Positions 44,273 through 52,255 of a stretch of DNA of 64,000 nucleotides are shown here, in pieces. The DNA comes from Phycisphaerae bacterium (GTDB lineage: Bacteria > Planctomycetota > Phycisphaerae > UBA1845). The stretch lies in the NCBI GenBank assembly GCA_029260115.1, contig JAJDDW010000064.1, forward strand, positions 1 to 64,000, written 5' to 3'. Made by a program: the position numbers and the translations under genes. The notes beneath the pieces are model-generated. The model ran no database searches, was not told where the DNA came from, and was given only the letters and a program-made list of their open reading frames with translations. Each line of letters starts with the position of its first letter. Position 1 is the first letter of the stretch.

Positions 44273-44290
44273 GGTAGCGCGGCCGCTACC
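44273..44290. other. Stem-loop between the two PEP-CTERM genes
   Basis: GGTAGCG-CGGC-CGCTACC, a perfect 7-bp stem with a 4-base loop, about 50 bases after the stop of the upstream (44338-44979) gene. There is no T-run, so its role (mRNA 3' end or processing) is uncertain. Confidence 0.35.
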
Positions 44291-44337
44291 ACAAGTCACG
44301 CGCTGCTGCACGCAACCAAAGGGAAACTAACCACTGA

Positions 44338-44979
44338 CTACGCAGTACGACGACGTCGCGCTACGGCAACCAAACCACCAATACCTAGTAGAGCAAGCGT
44401 AGCTGGCTCTGGAACAACGACATTTAATTCAAAGCCGGTGATACCATCAATAGCTGCATCGCCAAAGCCTTCAAGGAAAGATGGATTACCAGTTCCAGCA
44501 GTATTCCCAACACCAATTTCGACAGGTCCCAGCGGGTAACCAGCTGGCACTTGGACGTCAAACGAAAGAACACTACCAGCGCCAAAATCGCCTGAACCTA
44601 GGAAGTTCGAGAATTTAAGATCCACTGGGCCACCAGCTACACCGAAGGTGCTATCACTAATCACGACAGGCAAATCGGTAACTTGTGGAACGCTAACATC
44701 GTCACCACCATCGGTTACATATGGGGCTCCCCAAGCGAAATTTGTTAGAACAAGACCGGCACTGGAAAAGGTTACAGCAAATTCACTTGCCGTATGTGCG
44801 CTGTTACCGTCTAGCACAACATTCAAATTCATTGTGCCTGTTCCATCGTTTCTCACATCGGCACCTGAATCACCCATGCCATTTTGCACCGAAACCACAT
44901 AGCTAGCATTCGCAGTATTAGCAAAAGCAAACACAGCCCCAAGAACCAATAAACCACTTAATCTCATTGTCTTTCCCAT
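44338..44979 (-). CDS. PEP-CTERM secreted protein, paralogue of the TSP3 protein
   Basis: 213-aa exported protein with a signal peptide (LSGLLVLGAVFAFANTANA). The mature domain begins YVVSVQNGMGDSG and includes LNVVLDGNSAHTASEFAVTF and FSNFLGSGDFGAGSVLSFDV. Both stretches line up with the N-terminal domain of the protein at 47150-48307 (LNIVLSGDSTHISNDFVINF and FTNFLSTGNFGVGTLLRVDL). The tail VPEPATLALLGIGGLVAVAR plus RRRTA is a PEP-CTERM sorting signal. Function is probably matrix or surface; no enzymatic motif is seen. Confidence 0.9.
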   Translation of the reverse strand: MGKTMRLSGLLVLGAVFAFANTANASYVVSVQNGMGDSGADVRNDGTGTMNLNVVLDGNSAHTASEFAVTFSSAGLVLTNFAWGAPYVTDGGDDVSVPQVTDLPVVISDSTFGVAGGPVDLKFSNFLGSGDFGAGSVLSFDVQVPAGYPLGPVEIGVGNTAGTGNPSFLEGFGDAAIDGITGFELNVVVPEPATLALLGIGGLVAVARRRRTA

Positions 44980-45107
44980 TGTTTCAACCCTTTCACGAAA
45001 AATAAACGCCCTTTTATCCGGAGAGCTTTGTCTACCAATCTATACTCAAAATCACAAGCCTCAGTCGAAACCAATCGACTGTGCATTTAAACACAAAAAT
45101 CAAACTC

Positions 45108-46535
45108 TTATGGACACAAGCCAGTTGGCTGTGGCACGGAGTCACGGGCCGTACGGACCAAACCAAGGTCGCCGTTACTTACCGTGTTGTCATTATTAAT
45201 ATCAGCACGAATCTCGAACACGCCAGTAGCGCCGAGCGGATCAATAACCTGCATACCCGCTGGTCGAGCTAGAATAATATCGCGAGCCGAACGCACAAAG
45301 CCAAGGTCGCCATTGTTGACCGTAATCGGGGAGGGATTGGCATCACCGAAAATCGCCCAGGCCGTGCGGGTTTCATCTGCGATTGGCGCGCCACCGGCGG
45401 CACAATCAACACCTGAAATCGTAATGTCATACTTAACCGGAGTCTCACCGATTGCGGCGTTGTTACCTGGAAGCGATGGGCTAAACAACAGCACCGCTTC
45501 GTTAGGATTCGCACCAGCGACGACCGACATAGTAATGCCAGTCAAATCGGTGACTGAAGCACCTAAGGCCGTACACCCCACAGCCGATACAGTCGCACTT
45601 GTGACGTCAACGGCAACATCGTAAGCAACGACGATCTTATTAATACCTGTTGAGCGTGATTCCGAGAAGCCGCCAGCCGCTGAAATATCCTGGCCATATT
45701 CTGCACCACCACATGTGGGATCGAACAAACAACCCGGACCGTGCTGACCGATTGAGGTCCACGATTGCGGAACAGGTTGAGCACAAGCACTGACATTGAA
45801 TACCATGGAACCACCGGTCAGCTCACCATTAATGGCTCGCCAAATGGTGACAGGTTCTATATCGTCAGCCGAGCCACTTGATAAACCAAAGCCAAAAGCA
45901 AGCGTTGCCGCGTTGCCTGGAGCCATACAAGTTTCGTCAACTGAAGCACAAGTACCTTGCCCCGTACCAGTACACATGGCACCGGAGGACAGGCCAGTCC
46001 GCGATCGATTGATGCAGACCTTTGATTCATCACTGTTGAGTACATCTAACGTATACATGCCGGGCGAAACAGGCATAGTGACAGACAGCGTCGCGACTGT
46101 CACAGCCGTTGGCGTAGCGCCACCGACCATGTTGTGCTGTAACGATGCGTTAGAAGCTAGGTTTGGACTAAGCATGGACAAATCGCTCGCCGAGATAAAG
46201 GCGAACGCAGCACCAGCAGGACCAGCCGTGAGCGATGGGTCCACATAATAACAGCTACTAGGATTGCCGGCATCAAAGCAGCCAGTTAATCCAGTAAAAT
46301 CAAACGCAGCCGACACGGCTAGTGCCGGATCGGTGTCATCGAGATTTAGTTGCACCTGACGAAGCAGATGATCGGACCCGGCCGTATCTTGTAAAATATT
46401 CACGGCCACTGGAACGACCTGGCCAGCGCTATACGTTGCCTGGTTAGGTGTAGGGACCAACTGCACAGTTGCGCCCGCATGCACAACGGTGGCAAAGCTA
46501 AGCACTGCGATGAGCGCGATACCTCGTGTCAACAT
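45108..46535 (-). CDS. Exported dockerin-type protein
   Basis: 475-aa protein with a signal peptide (GIALIAVLSFATVVHAGA). The N-terminal region (about 25-110) resembles a cohesin-like beta domain: YSAGQVVPVAVNILQDTAGS, then NLDDTDPALAVSAAFDF. The centre is Cys-containing beta sequence. The C-terminus holds two dockerin-like calcium-binding repeats: VNNGDLGFVRSARDIILA and DINNDNTVSNGDLGLVRTAR, with the expected Asp/Asn ligands. No PEP-CTERM tail is present. Dockerins bind cohesins on other surface proteins; the neighbouring cohesin-like proteins are candidates, but this is inference. Confidence 0.82.
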   Translation of the reverse strand: MLTRGIALIAVLSFATVVHAGATVQLVPTPNQATYSAGQVVPVAVNILQDTAGSDHLLRQVQLNLDDTDPALAVSAAFDFTGLTGCFDAGNPSSCYYVDPSLTAGPAGAAFAFISASDLSMLSPNLASNASLQHNMVGGATPTAVTVATLSVTMPVSPGMYTLDVLNSDESKVCINRSRTGLSSGAMCTGTGQGTCASVDETCMAPGNAATLAFGFGLSSGSADDIEPVTIWRAINGELTGGSMVFNVSACAQPVPQSWTSIGQHGPGCLFDPTCGGAEYGQDISAAGGFSESRSTGINKIVVAYDVAVDVTSATVSAVGCTALGASVTDLTGITMSVVAGANPNEAVLLFSPSLPGNNAAIGETPVKYDITISGVDCAAGGAPIADETRTAWAIFGDANPSPITVNNGDLGFVRSARDIILARPAGMQVIDPLGATGVFEIRADINNDNTVSNGDLGLVRTARDSVPQPTGLCP

Positions 46536-47149
46536 GACCCTCTTCCTCCCCTAATCCCAAAAATGTTCGGCAATGAAGCAATGCAGGATTGACAGTCCAA
46601 AAACCCGGACGCCCCTTTGCTGCTCACGTCTTCATGCTAACCACACGCCATATATGAGTGCGACTAACCCCAATGCTACCTGCATCGCGATGCCCCGAGG
46701 CCTTAACCTCCCACCAACCCATCACGCCCCAAAGAGCGCTCACAAATCAGTACATCACAACACGCCTATTAAATCGGAGAACAGGTGAATAGTCAAGCTT
46801 AAACCCATATTTTCCTACATTTTTTCCTTCCCACTTTAGATAAAATTCTAGTTCAAGGAGCGATAATAAATTACCGGCAATCTCGATCGACAAGAACATG
46901 CAATAAACGGCATATCAGACCACTAATCGAGTCTTTTATCGGACTATCATCGAGTCACTTTTTGCCAACATTATCACGTTATTGCACCCTTGGGAGACGA
47001 AAATTAAAGCTACAAAACTATAGGACTCACAGGTCTGGGCAAGCCGAGATCGCGATGCGCAGAGGCGATGAGATGAAGCGAATTTTTAGTTGACGTTCAC
47101 GTGAAGCCAGCATTTGACGCTTTGCGGACCACCACGGCCAACGGCATTA
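46536..47149. other. AT-rich intergenic region
   Basis: About 610 bases between the dockerin and TSP3 genes. Plus-strand ORF 46573-46788 has no recognisable features. The AT-rich stretch around 46800-46900 could hold the promoter for the dockerin gene. No hairpin terminator is evident after the TSP3 gene. Confidence 0.45.
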
Positions 47150-48307
47150 CTAGACCTGATACCTGCGTCGGCGGTGGGACCGCATACCCGTCAGCCCCAT
47201 AGCGATTAGCCAAGACGAGATCAGCATGCCCACGCCGCATGGCCCGCTTACCCGAGGACCGGCGTTGGCATTGCCAGAGTCGACATCGGCATTATCCCCC
47301 GTCCCGTCACCGTCACTGTCCATCGTTTCCAATGGGTCCAGAGGAAACGCATCATCGACGTCAGCTACGCCGTCCCCGTCGTCGTCCGTATCAGCCTCGT
47401 TGCCAATGCCGTCACCGTCGGTGTCCAGAGACTCATTCGGATCGTTGGGGAATGCGTCGCTGAAATCTCCGACGCCGTCTCCGTCCGTGTCACTAATCTC
47501 AGCCGGGTTCAGCGGGAAGGCATCGTCAATATCGGCGACATTATCACCATCGTCATCGGCGTCAGCCTCATTGCCTATACCGTCCGCGTCAGTGTCGGTG
47601 GTTTCAGCCGGGTCTGTAGGAAAAGCATCCAAATTGTCGCCCACGCCGTCGCTGTCGGTATCAACGGTTTCAGCCGGGTCAGTAGGAAAAGCATCGTTGT
47701 CATCTGTCACACCATCGCCGTCGGTATCAGCCGTCCCACCCGTACCCGTATCGCCACCCGGGTTACTGTCGCCGCCGGTACCGACGGTGAGGATGAATGT
47801 CCCGCCGGACGATGGCACGATAGTCACAAACCCATCTAAAAAAGCGCCATCGAAAGGGTTAATATCAATCGTGCTGTCAGGAAAGTCAGCCGGGACCATG
47901 AGGTCCACCCGCAATAATGTACCCACACCAAAATTGCCCGTAGACAAGAAGTTGGTGAACTGAATATCAAAGGCTGAGTTGGCAGCGCCGGTTGTGTCGC
48001 GGGCAATTACGGTGGGCAAATTCGCGAGGTCGGGCATGCTACGGTCGTCGCCATTGGCGGCGCCAGTGGGGAAATTTCCGGACCATTCGTAGGCCACGTA
48101 CGCTAACCCGCCCAGCGAGAAGTTGATGACAAAATCGTTGGAAATATGCGTCGAATCGCCGGATAAAACGATGTTTAAGCTGACCATCTCACCCTGCACG
48201 AGAGCAGCTGTCGCGCTATTGTCAGCCGCGTTTTCGATGGAAATGGTGTACTCGGCATGAGCGACGGAAACGACTAGGAGCATGGCTGAGAAAAATGTCT
48301 TCAACAT
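47150..48307 (-). CDS. Exported protein with TSP3 calcium repeats and C-terminal anchor
   Basis: 385-aa protein from the preferred ATG (AAGGGG upstream; signal peptide MLKTFFSAMLLVVSVAHA). Residues about 20-175 match the mature domain of the PEP-CTERM protein at 44338-44979. Residues about 185-345 are Asp-rich thrombospondin type 3 repeats (DTDGDGVTDDNDAFPTDPAE and variants, roughly seven), which bind calcium and are rigid spacers. The C-terminus is a Cys-Gly element, a hydrophobic helix and a basic end (GPCGVGMLISSWLIAMGL, then RSHRRRR). This is a tripartite sorting-type tail but not PEP-CTERM. Confidence 0.83.
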   Translation of the reverse strand: MLKTFFSAMLLVVSVAHAEYTISIENAADNSATAALVQGEMVSLNIVLSGDSTHISNDFVINFSLGGLAYVAYEWSGNFPTGAANGDDRSMPDLANLPTVIARDTTGAANSAFDIQFTNFLSTGNFGVGTLLRVDLMVPADFPDSTIDINPFDGAFLDGFVTIVPSSGGTFILTVGTGGDSNPGGDTGTGGTADTDGDGVTDDNDAFPTDPAETVDTDSDGVGDNLDAFPTDPAETTDTDADGIGNEADADDDGDNVADIDDAFPLNPAEISDTDGDGVGDFSDAFPNDPNESLDTDGDGIGNEADTDDDGDGVADVDDAFPLDPLETMDSDGDGTGDNADVDSGNANAGPRVSGPCGVGMLISSWLIAMGLTGMRSHRRRRYQV

Positions 48308-48536
48308 GGCTGGTAACCCCTTGCTAATACTGATTCTATTCCTTGGAATCTGTTGGAGGCGAGGCACGTTTTCACAATAGGTTCTTCTTCGCGTATCGTC
48401 ATTTCAACGCAGGCGGGAATGACGGATAGCCAGACCACTTGCGGATTCTACGCAATATTATGGCTTATGAGACACGGGCAAGCAGTAGCTTATCCATGCC
48501 ACACGATAATTTTTTACTTACCGCCTGACATTATAC
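48308..48536. other. Intergenic region with an R2 repeat
   Basis: No gene; ORF 48353-48607 runs across the R2 repeat and the peroxiredoxin terminator and is rejected. R2 copy at 48397-48425. Confidence 0.5.
48397..48425. repeat. Dispersed palindromic repeat R2, copy
   Basis: CGTCATTTCAACGCAGGCGG, then GAATGACGG; inverted ends, matching the other R2 copies with a few changes. Confidence 0.55.
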
Positions 48537-48583
48537 AAAAAAAACCGGCGTCCCTACCACATAAGATCGGCTGGGACGCCGGT
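48537..48583 (-). terminator. Strong terminator after the peroxiredoxin gene
   Basis: Minus strand: ACCGGCGTCCC pairs perfectly with GGGACGCCGGT across an 18-base loop, followed by a run of eight T. It starts 33 bases after the stop codon. Confidence 0.93.
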
Positions 48584-48616
48584 ATTGTTCTACCAATAAT
48601 TGTCTAGCGTCAGCAA

Positions 48617-49225
48617 TTAGCTGGCGACAGCATCTTTATCGGCCCAGTTCTTGAAGAATGCCTTGGAGCTATCAACCCCGGCTTTGATGGTATCTTCACC
48701 CGGACGCCAGTTAGCTGGGCATACTTCGCCGTTTTCTTCGAAGAATTTGAGGGCGTCGACCATGCGCAAGGCCTCGTCCACGCTCCGGCCTAGTGGCAGG
48801 TCGTTGATGAGCATATGGCGGATGTTGCCTTCTTTGTCCATCAGATACAAACCACGGAACGCCACGCCCTTTTCTTCACAGAGCACGCCGTAAGATTTAC
48901 TGATATTGTGGGTGAGGTCTGAGATCATCGGGAAGGCGATGTCGCCTAGTCCGCCATCAGCGCGAGGGGTGTTCTGCCATGCGAGATGGGTGAATTGGCT
49001 ATCGACCGACACGCCGAGTACGGCACAACCACGCTCTTTGAAAGCGGCGGCGCTTTCGCTGAAGGCAACGATTTCCGTAGGACAAACGAAGGTGAAATCC
49101 AATGGCCAAAAGAACAATACGACGTATTGACCGCGATAATCCGAGAGACTGACCGACTTAAATTGCTTGTCGACGACAGCCATCGCTGTAAAATCCGGGG
49201 CTGCGCTTCCGATGCTAATGTCCAT
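48617..49225 (-). CDS. 2-Cys peroxiredoxin (AhpC/TSA family)
   Basis: 202-aa typical 2-Cys peroxiredoxin that reduces hydrogen peroxide and organic peroxides. Peroxidatic Cys48 is in [15 protein letters not shown]; the resolving Cys (about 174) is in [11 protein letters not shown]. The [20 protein letters not shown] and [18 protein letters not shown] blocks are standard. It is monocistronic with its own strong terminator. No AhpF or OxyR gene is adjacent. Confidence 0.96.
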   Translation of the reverse strand: MDISIGSAAPDFTAMAVVDKQFKSVSLSDYRGQYVVLFFWPLDFTFVCPTEIVAFSESAAAFKERGCAVLGVSVDSQFTHLAWQNTPRADGGLGDIAFPMISDLTHNISKSYGVLCEEKGVAFRGLYLMDKEGNIRHMLINDLPLGRSVDEALRMVDALKFFEENGEVCPANWRPGEDTIKAGVDSSKAFFKNWADKDAVAS

Positions 49226-49564
49226 GACATCCTTTCTCTTTGCTCTCCAAAAGAGCGTTACAAGTTGATCCGCTATGATCCGTTACTATTAAATTCCCAA
49301 AGCCATGCCCTATGATGGTTTGAGTTACCCACGGGGTCATTGGCTGAATACCAGCTTTACATGGGTAGGATATGCGCGTAACGGTAATGTGAAAATAGCT
49401 GAAATTCCGTAATTTTGATTAGGTTGAGTAAATCTGCGTAAAGGCCGATTTTTTCTAGCATTACCATCATATGTGTGGCTGGATAACGCATTCTATCGCT
49501 TCCTCACGCTTGCAGGACGCGCGACGGCTGAAACCCGTGGCTCGTGTTGTAGGAAGGATCATTA
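49226..49564. other. Intergenic region with an R3 repeat
   Basis: About 340 bases between rpoN and the peroxiredoxin gene. An R3 repeat lies at 49518-49544; nothing else is recognisable. Confidence 0.5.
49518..49544. repeat. Dispersed repeat R3, copy
   Basis: CGCGCGACGGCTGAAACCCG then TGGCTCG; it shares AAxCCCGTGGCTCG with the copy at 55521-55548, where the core is a clean GGGCTAAAGCCC palindrome. Confidence 0.5.
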
Positions 49565-51016
49565 CTAAAACTGGCGGCGCTGGCGGGCGGAGGGGATGCT
49601 TAGCTGCTGGCGATATTTAGCTACCGTACGGCGCGAAATTTCTACGCCCTCACTTTTCAACAGAGCGGCGATCTTATCATCTTTGAGCGGTTTCTTTTTG
49701 TCTTCCGCGTCGACAAGCTCTTTGACGCGGGTCTTCACGCGGTCCCAGCCAACGCTTTCACCGTCTTCGGTTTCGGTCCCACCGGTAAAGAAATAACGCA
49801 GGGGGAATATGCCGCGCGGTGTCTGTACATATTTCTGGGCCACGGTGCGGCTAATGGTGGACGGATCGCATTCTAGTTCCTCGGCTAAGTCGCTCATACG
49901 AAGGACTTTCAAGCCGGAAGGCCCCATATCGAAGAAATCACGCTGTTTTTCTATAATCGCACCCGTAACCTCAAGGATACGGCCTCGCCGAAACGCCACT
50001 GCGTCAATAATGGCGTGAGCCGACTCAACCTGTTGACGGGCAAAATCGCGTGTCTCTTGGCCATTGATTTTGGTTTTAGCCATCTCCATCACATCATCGC
50101 GGACGCATAACTCAGGCACGTTGCTTCTGGGCAAGCGAACGGTAAGCCCGCCGCCGGTTTCTGCATATTCAACAATGACATCCGGGCGTATGGGAGGCTC
50201 AACACGGCCTCCTACCAAATTGCCAGGGTGCATATTCAGCATCGAACCCATCGCAGTAATAGCTGCGTTTATCTCACCCACTGCATAACCAGTCGCCTTG
50301 GCGATGGCGGGAAGTCGGTTGTTGGCGATGTCACTTAAATGTTTTTCAATCAGCGTTCGTTCGATCTGATTATCACCAGGTAAAACAGCAAGTTGAAGCA
50401 GCAAGCACTCTTTCAAATCGCGCGCGCCCACGCCGGAAGGTTCAAGCTTTTGAACTTCCGTCAGCGCAGCTTCCATCACCTCGTCAGATTCACGACGTTG
50501 CATGTTCTCGGCTACTGCCTCCAATGACATGTGCAAATAACCATCAGAGTCGATGTGATCGATGATGGCTTCGCCAGCCCGCAAAATAGCTTCATCCCAT
50601 TCGAGCACCGACCACTGGGCGTGTAAATGTTCTTGCAAACTTTCCGCCCGGCCCGGTGTGTTGGCCAGCGCCGCCATTTTTGGATCACGATCAGAATCAG
50701 CGACGCGACGACTGCCTAAAAGTGATCGACTATCGTCATCCAAGCCATAATTTCTGGTGATGTTGGCTAACTCAGCGAAGCGGTCACCGTCGTGATCAGT
50801 AAGATGATCTCCCTGCGTGCCTTCAGTAATTGCGTCCGGGTTTGGCTCGGGATCTTTAATCTCCAGCGCGGCGTTAGATTCTAACGACTCATTGATATAA
50901 GTTTCGAGGTCCGCAATATGCTTTTGCAAAATGGACATCGACTGAATGAGCTGCGGCGTGAGCCTTTGCTCCATCCGAAGATGCTGTCCTAAAGATTGCG
51001 AAAACATATGTGACAT
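49565..51016 (-). CDS. rpoN: RNA polymerase sigma-54 factor RpoN
   Basis: 483-aa sigma-54. Region I is the Gln/Leu-rich activator-interacting segment (SQSLGQHLRMEQRLTPQLIQ, MSILQKHIADLETYI). Region II is acidic. The core-binding domain contains LEPSGVGARDLKECLLLQL. The DNA-binding part includes VTGAIIEKQRDFFDMGPSGL, the helix-turn-helix, and the RpoN box in VEISRRTVAKYRQQLSIPSA. AGGATT upstream of the first ATG supports the start. A sigma-54 gene implies enhancer-dependent promoters in this genome; none was clearly seen in the window. Confidence 0.97.
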   Translation of the reverse strand: MSHMFSQSLGQHLRMEQRLTPQLIQSMSILQKHIADLETYINESLESNAALEIKDPEPNPDAITEGTQGDHLTDHDGDRFAELANITRNYGLDDDSRSLLGSRRVADSDRDPKMAALANTPGRAESLQEHLHAQWSVLEWDEAILRAGEAIIDHIDSDGYLHMSLEAVAENMQRRESDEVMEAALTEVQKLEPSGVGARDLKECLLLQLAVLPGDNQIERTLIEKHLSDIANNRLPAIAKATGYAVGEINAAITAMGSMLNMHPGNLVGGRVEPPIRPDVIVEYAETGGGLTVRLPRSNVPELCVRDDVMEMAKTKINGQETRDFARQQVESAHAIIDAVAFRRGRILEVTGAIIEKQRDFFDMGPSGLKVLRMSDLAEELECDPSTISRTVAQKYVQTPRGIFPLRYFFTGGTETEDGESVGWDRVKTRVKELVDAEDKKKPLKDDKIAALLKSEGVEISRRTVAKYRQQLSIPSARQRRQF

Positions 51017-51228
51017 CGATCAATCCTATTTCGCCAAAGTTGCGACGCTCATCGCCGTATGATACACGATACCAAAGATATACGCATCTAACGGTTCAAC
51101 CGCCACATTATAGCCTACGAATATGATCCGCGTCTTGACTGTAATAATCAGCTATCGGACGATGCCTTGGTTCGATAAGTCTTTATAGCGTAGTTGATTA
51201 ACGTCAGGGAAGTGTCTTTGATCGCGGG

Positions 51229-51840
51229 CTACATTTTCGTCCGCCCACGAATCGCGGATTCGAGCATACCGAGATTTGCATACTCCAACTGAGAACCGAC
51301 GGCTAAGCCTCGCGCGGGCCTGGATACGCCGACGTCGTATTCGCTCAACAAGCTTTGAATATGCAACGCCGTGCCATCACCATCGATCGTTGGATTTAAC
51401 GACAAAATCACCTCGCGTATCCCACCTTGACGCACGCGCTCGATCAGCGCGTTGATCGTTAAATCTTCCGGGTCAACACCTTCCAACGGCGCGATGTGCC
51501 CCATGAGCACATGATACTTTCCATGAATCAGCCCAGTCGCTTCTAACGATAAAACATCTTTGGGCTGTTCAACCACCCACAACTCACCCGCGTCACGAGT
51601 CGTGTCAACGCATATAGAACAAGGGTCAGTTTCGGTCAGGTTGAAACAAGTGTTGCAGTGAAGAATTTTATCTTTGACGTCCAAAATAGCGCGTGCTAAT
51701 CCGTCGGCTAAGTCGCGCGACTCTCGCAGGATGTGAAAGGCTAAACGCTCTGCGCTGCGCGGACCAATACCAGGAAGCTTTTGAAAATGCGCCTTCAAGC
51801 GACCTAAAGATTCTATCGATTCCATCTTCACGAATGACAC
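51229..51840 (-). CDS. recR: Recombination protein RecR
   Basis: 203-aa RecR, which acts with RecF/RecO to load RecA on gapped DNA. The helix-hairpin-helix is FQKLPGIGPRSAERLAFHIL. The zinc site is CNTCFNLTETDPCSICVD (four Cys). The Toprim domain starts GELWVVEQPKDVLSLEATG and continues through ILSLNPTIDGDGTALHIQSL. It is 17 bases downstream of ybaB in the conserved dnaX-ybaB-recR order. A GTG start at 51840 or the ATG five codons later are both possible. Confidence 0.96.
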   Translation of the reverse strand: MSFVKMESIESLGRLKAHFQKLPGIGPRSAERLAFHILRESRDLADGLARAILDVKDKILHCNTCFNLTETDPCSICVDTTRDAGELWVVEQPKDVLSLEATGLIHGKYHVLMGHIAPLEGVDPEDLTINALIERVRQGGIREVILSLNPTIDGDGTALHIQSLLSEYDVGVSRPARGLAVGSQLEYANLGMLESAIRGRTKM

Positions 51841-51857
51841 TCACATCAACGAATAAA

Positions 51858-52208
51858 TTAAGACTGCCCGCCGCCGCCGCCAAGCATATCGCTTAGACCA
51901 GGAATGTTCATCCCGCCAGTCAGTGCAGCCATCTCGTTTTTTCCTGCCTCTTGCGCCTTGGCTACTGCGGAGCCTACGGCTGCTTTGATGAGGTCTTCTA
52001 ACAGCTCGACGTCTTGAGCCGCAGTGGGTTCGATTCTGATATCAATCAATGTCCCCTTACCATCAACCGTAGCCCGCACTGCCCCGCCGCCAGCGTCAGA
52101 ATCATAGCGCCGGCTAGCTAACTCTTCTTGTAGTTGCGACATGTTGCCCTGCAGTTGCTTGGCTGCCTTCATCATTCCCGCTATGTCAGAAATTCCACCG
52201 AACATCAT
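51858..52208 (-). CDS. ybaB: Nucleoid-associated protein YbaB/EbfC
   Basis: 116-aa DNA-binding protein. MKAAKQLQGNMSQLQEELAS is the N-terminal helix; ATVDGKGTLIDIRIEPTAA and LEDLIKAAVGSAVAKAQEAG are the core. The tail is Gly-rich (MLGGGGGQS), common in the family. Sited between dnaX and recR as in many bacteria. The first two codons both encode Met; either could be the start. Confidence 0.94.
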   Translation of the reverse strand: MMFGGISDIAGMMKAAKQLQGNMSQLQEELASRRYDSDAGGGAVRATVDGKGTLIDIRIEPTAAQDVELLEDLIKAAVGSAVAKAQEAGKNEMAALTGGMNIPGLSDMLGGGGGQS

Positions 52209-52255
52209 TTACTCCTTCGTAGTCCTGCTAAAATCAGACGGCCATCCGAGGATTA

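Noticed and set aside
47330-47720. Regularly spaced repeats resembling a CRISPR array
   Set aside because: The period follows codons of the TSP3 protein repeats and the units are imperfect; no spacer-repeat structure or cas genes.
47226-47963. 245-aa Ser/Pro-rich plus-strand ORF
   Set aside because: It is the antisense frame of the TSP3 Asp-rich repeats, which gives a long low-complexity open frame by chance.
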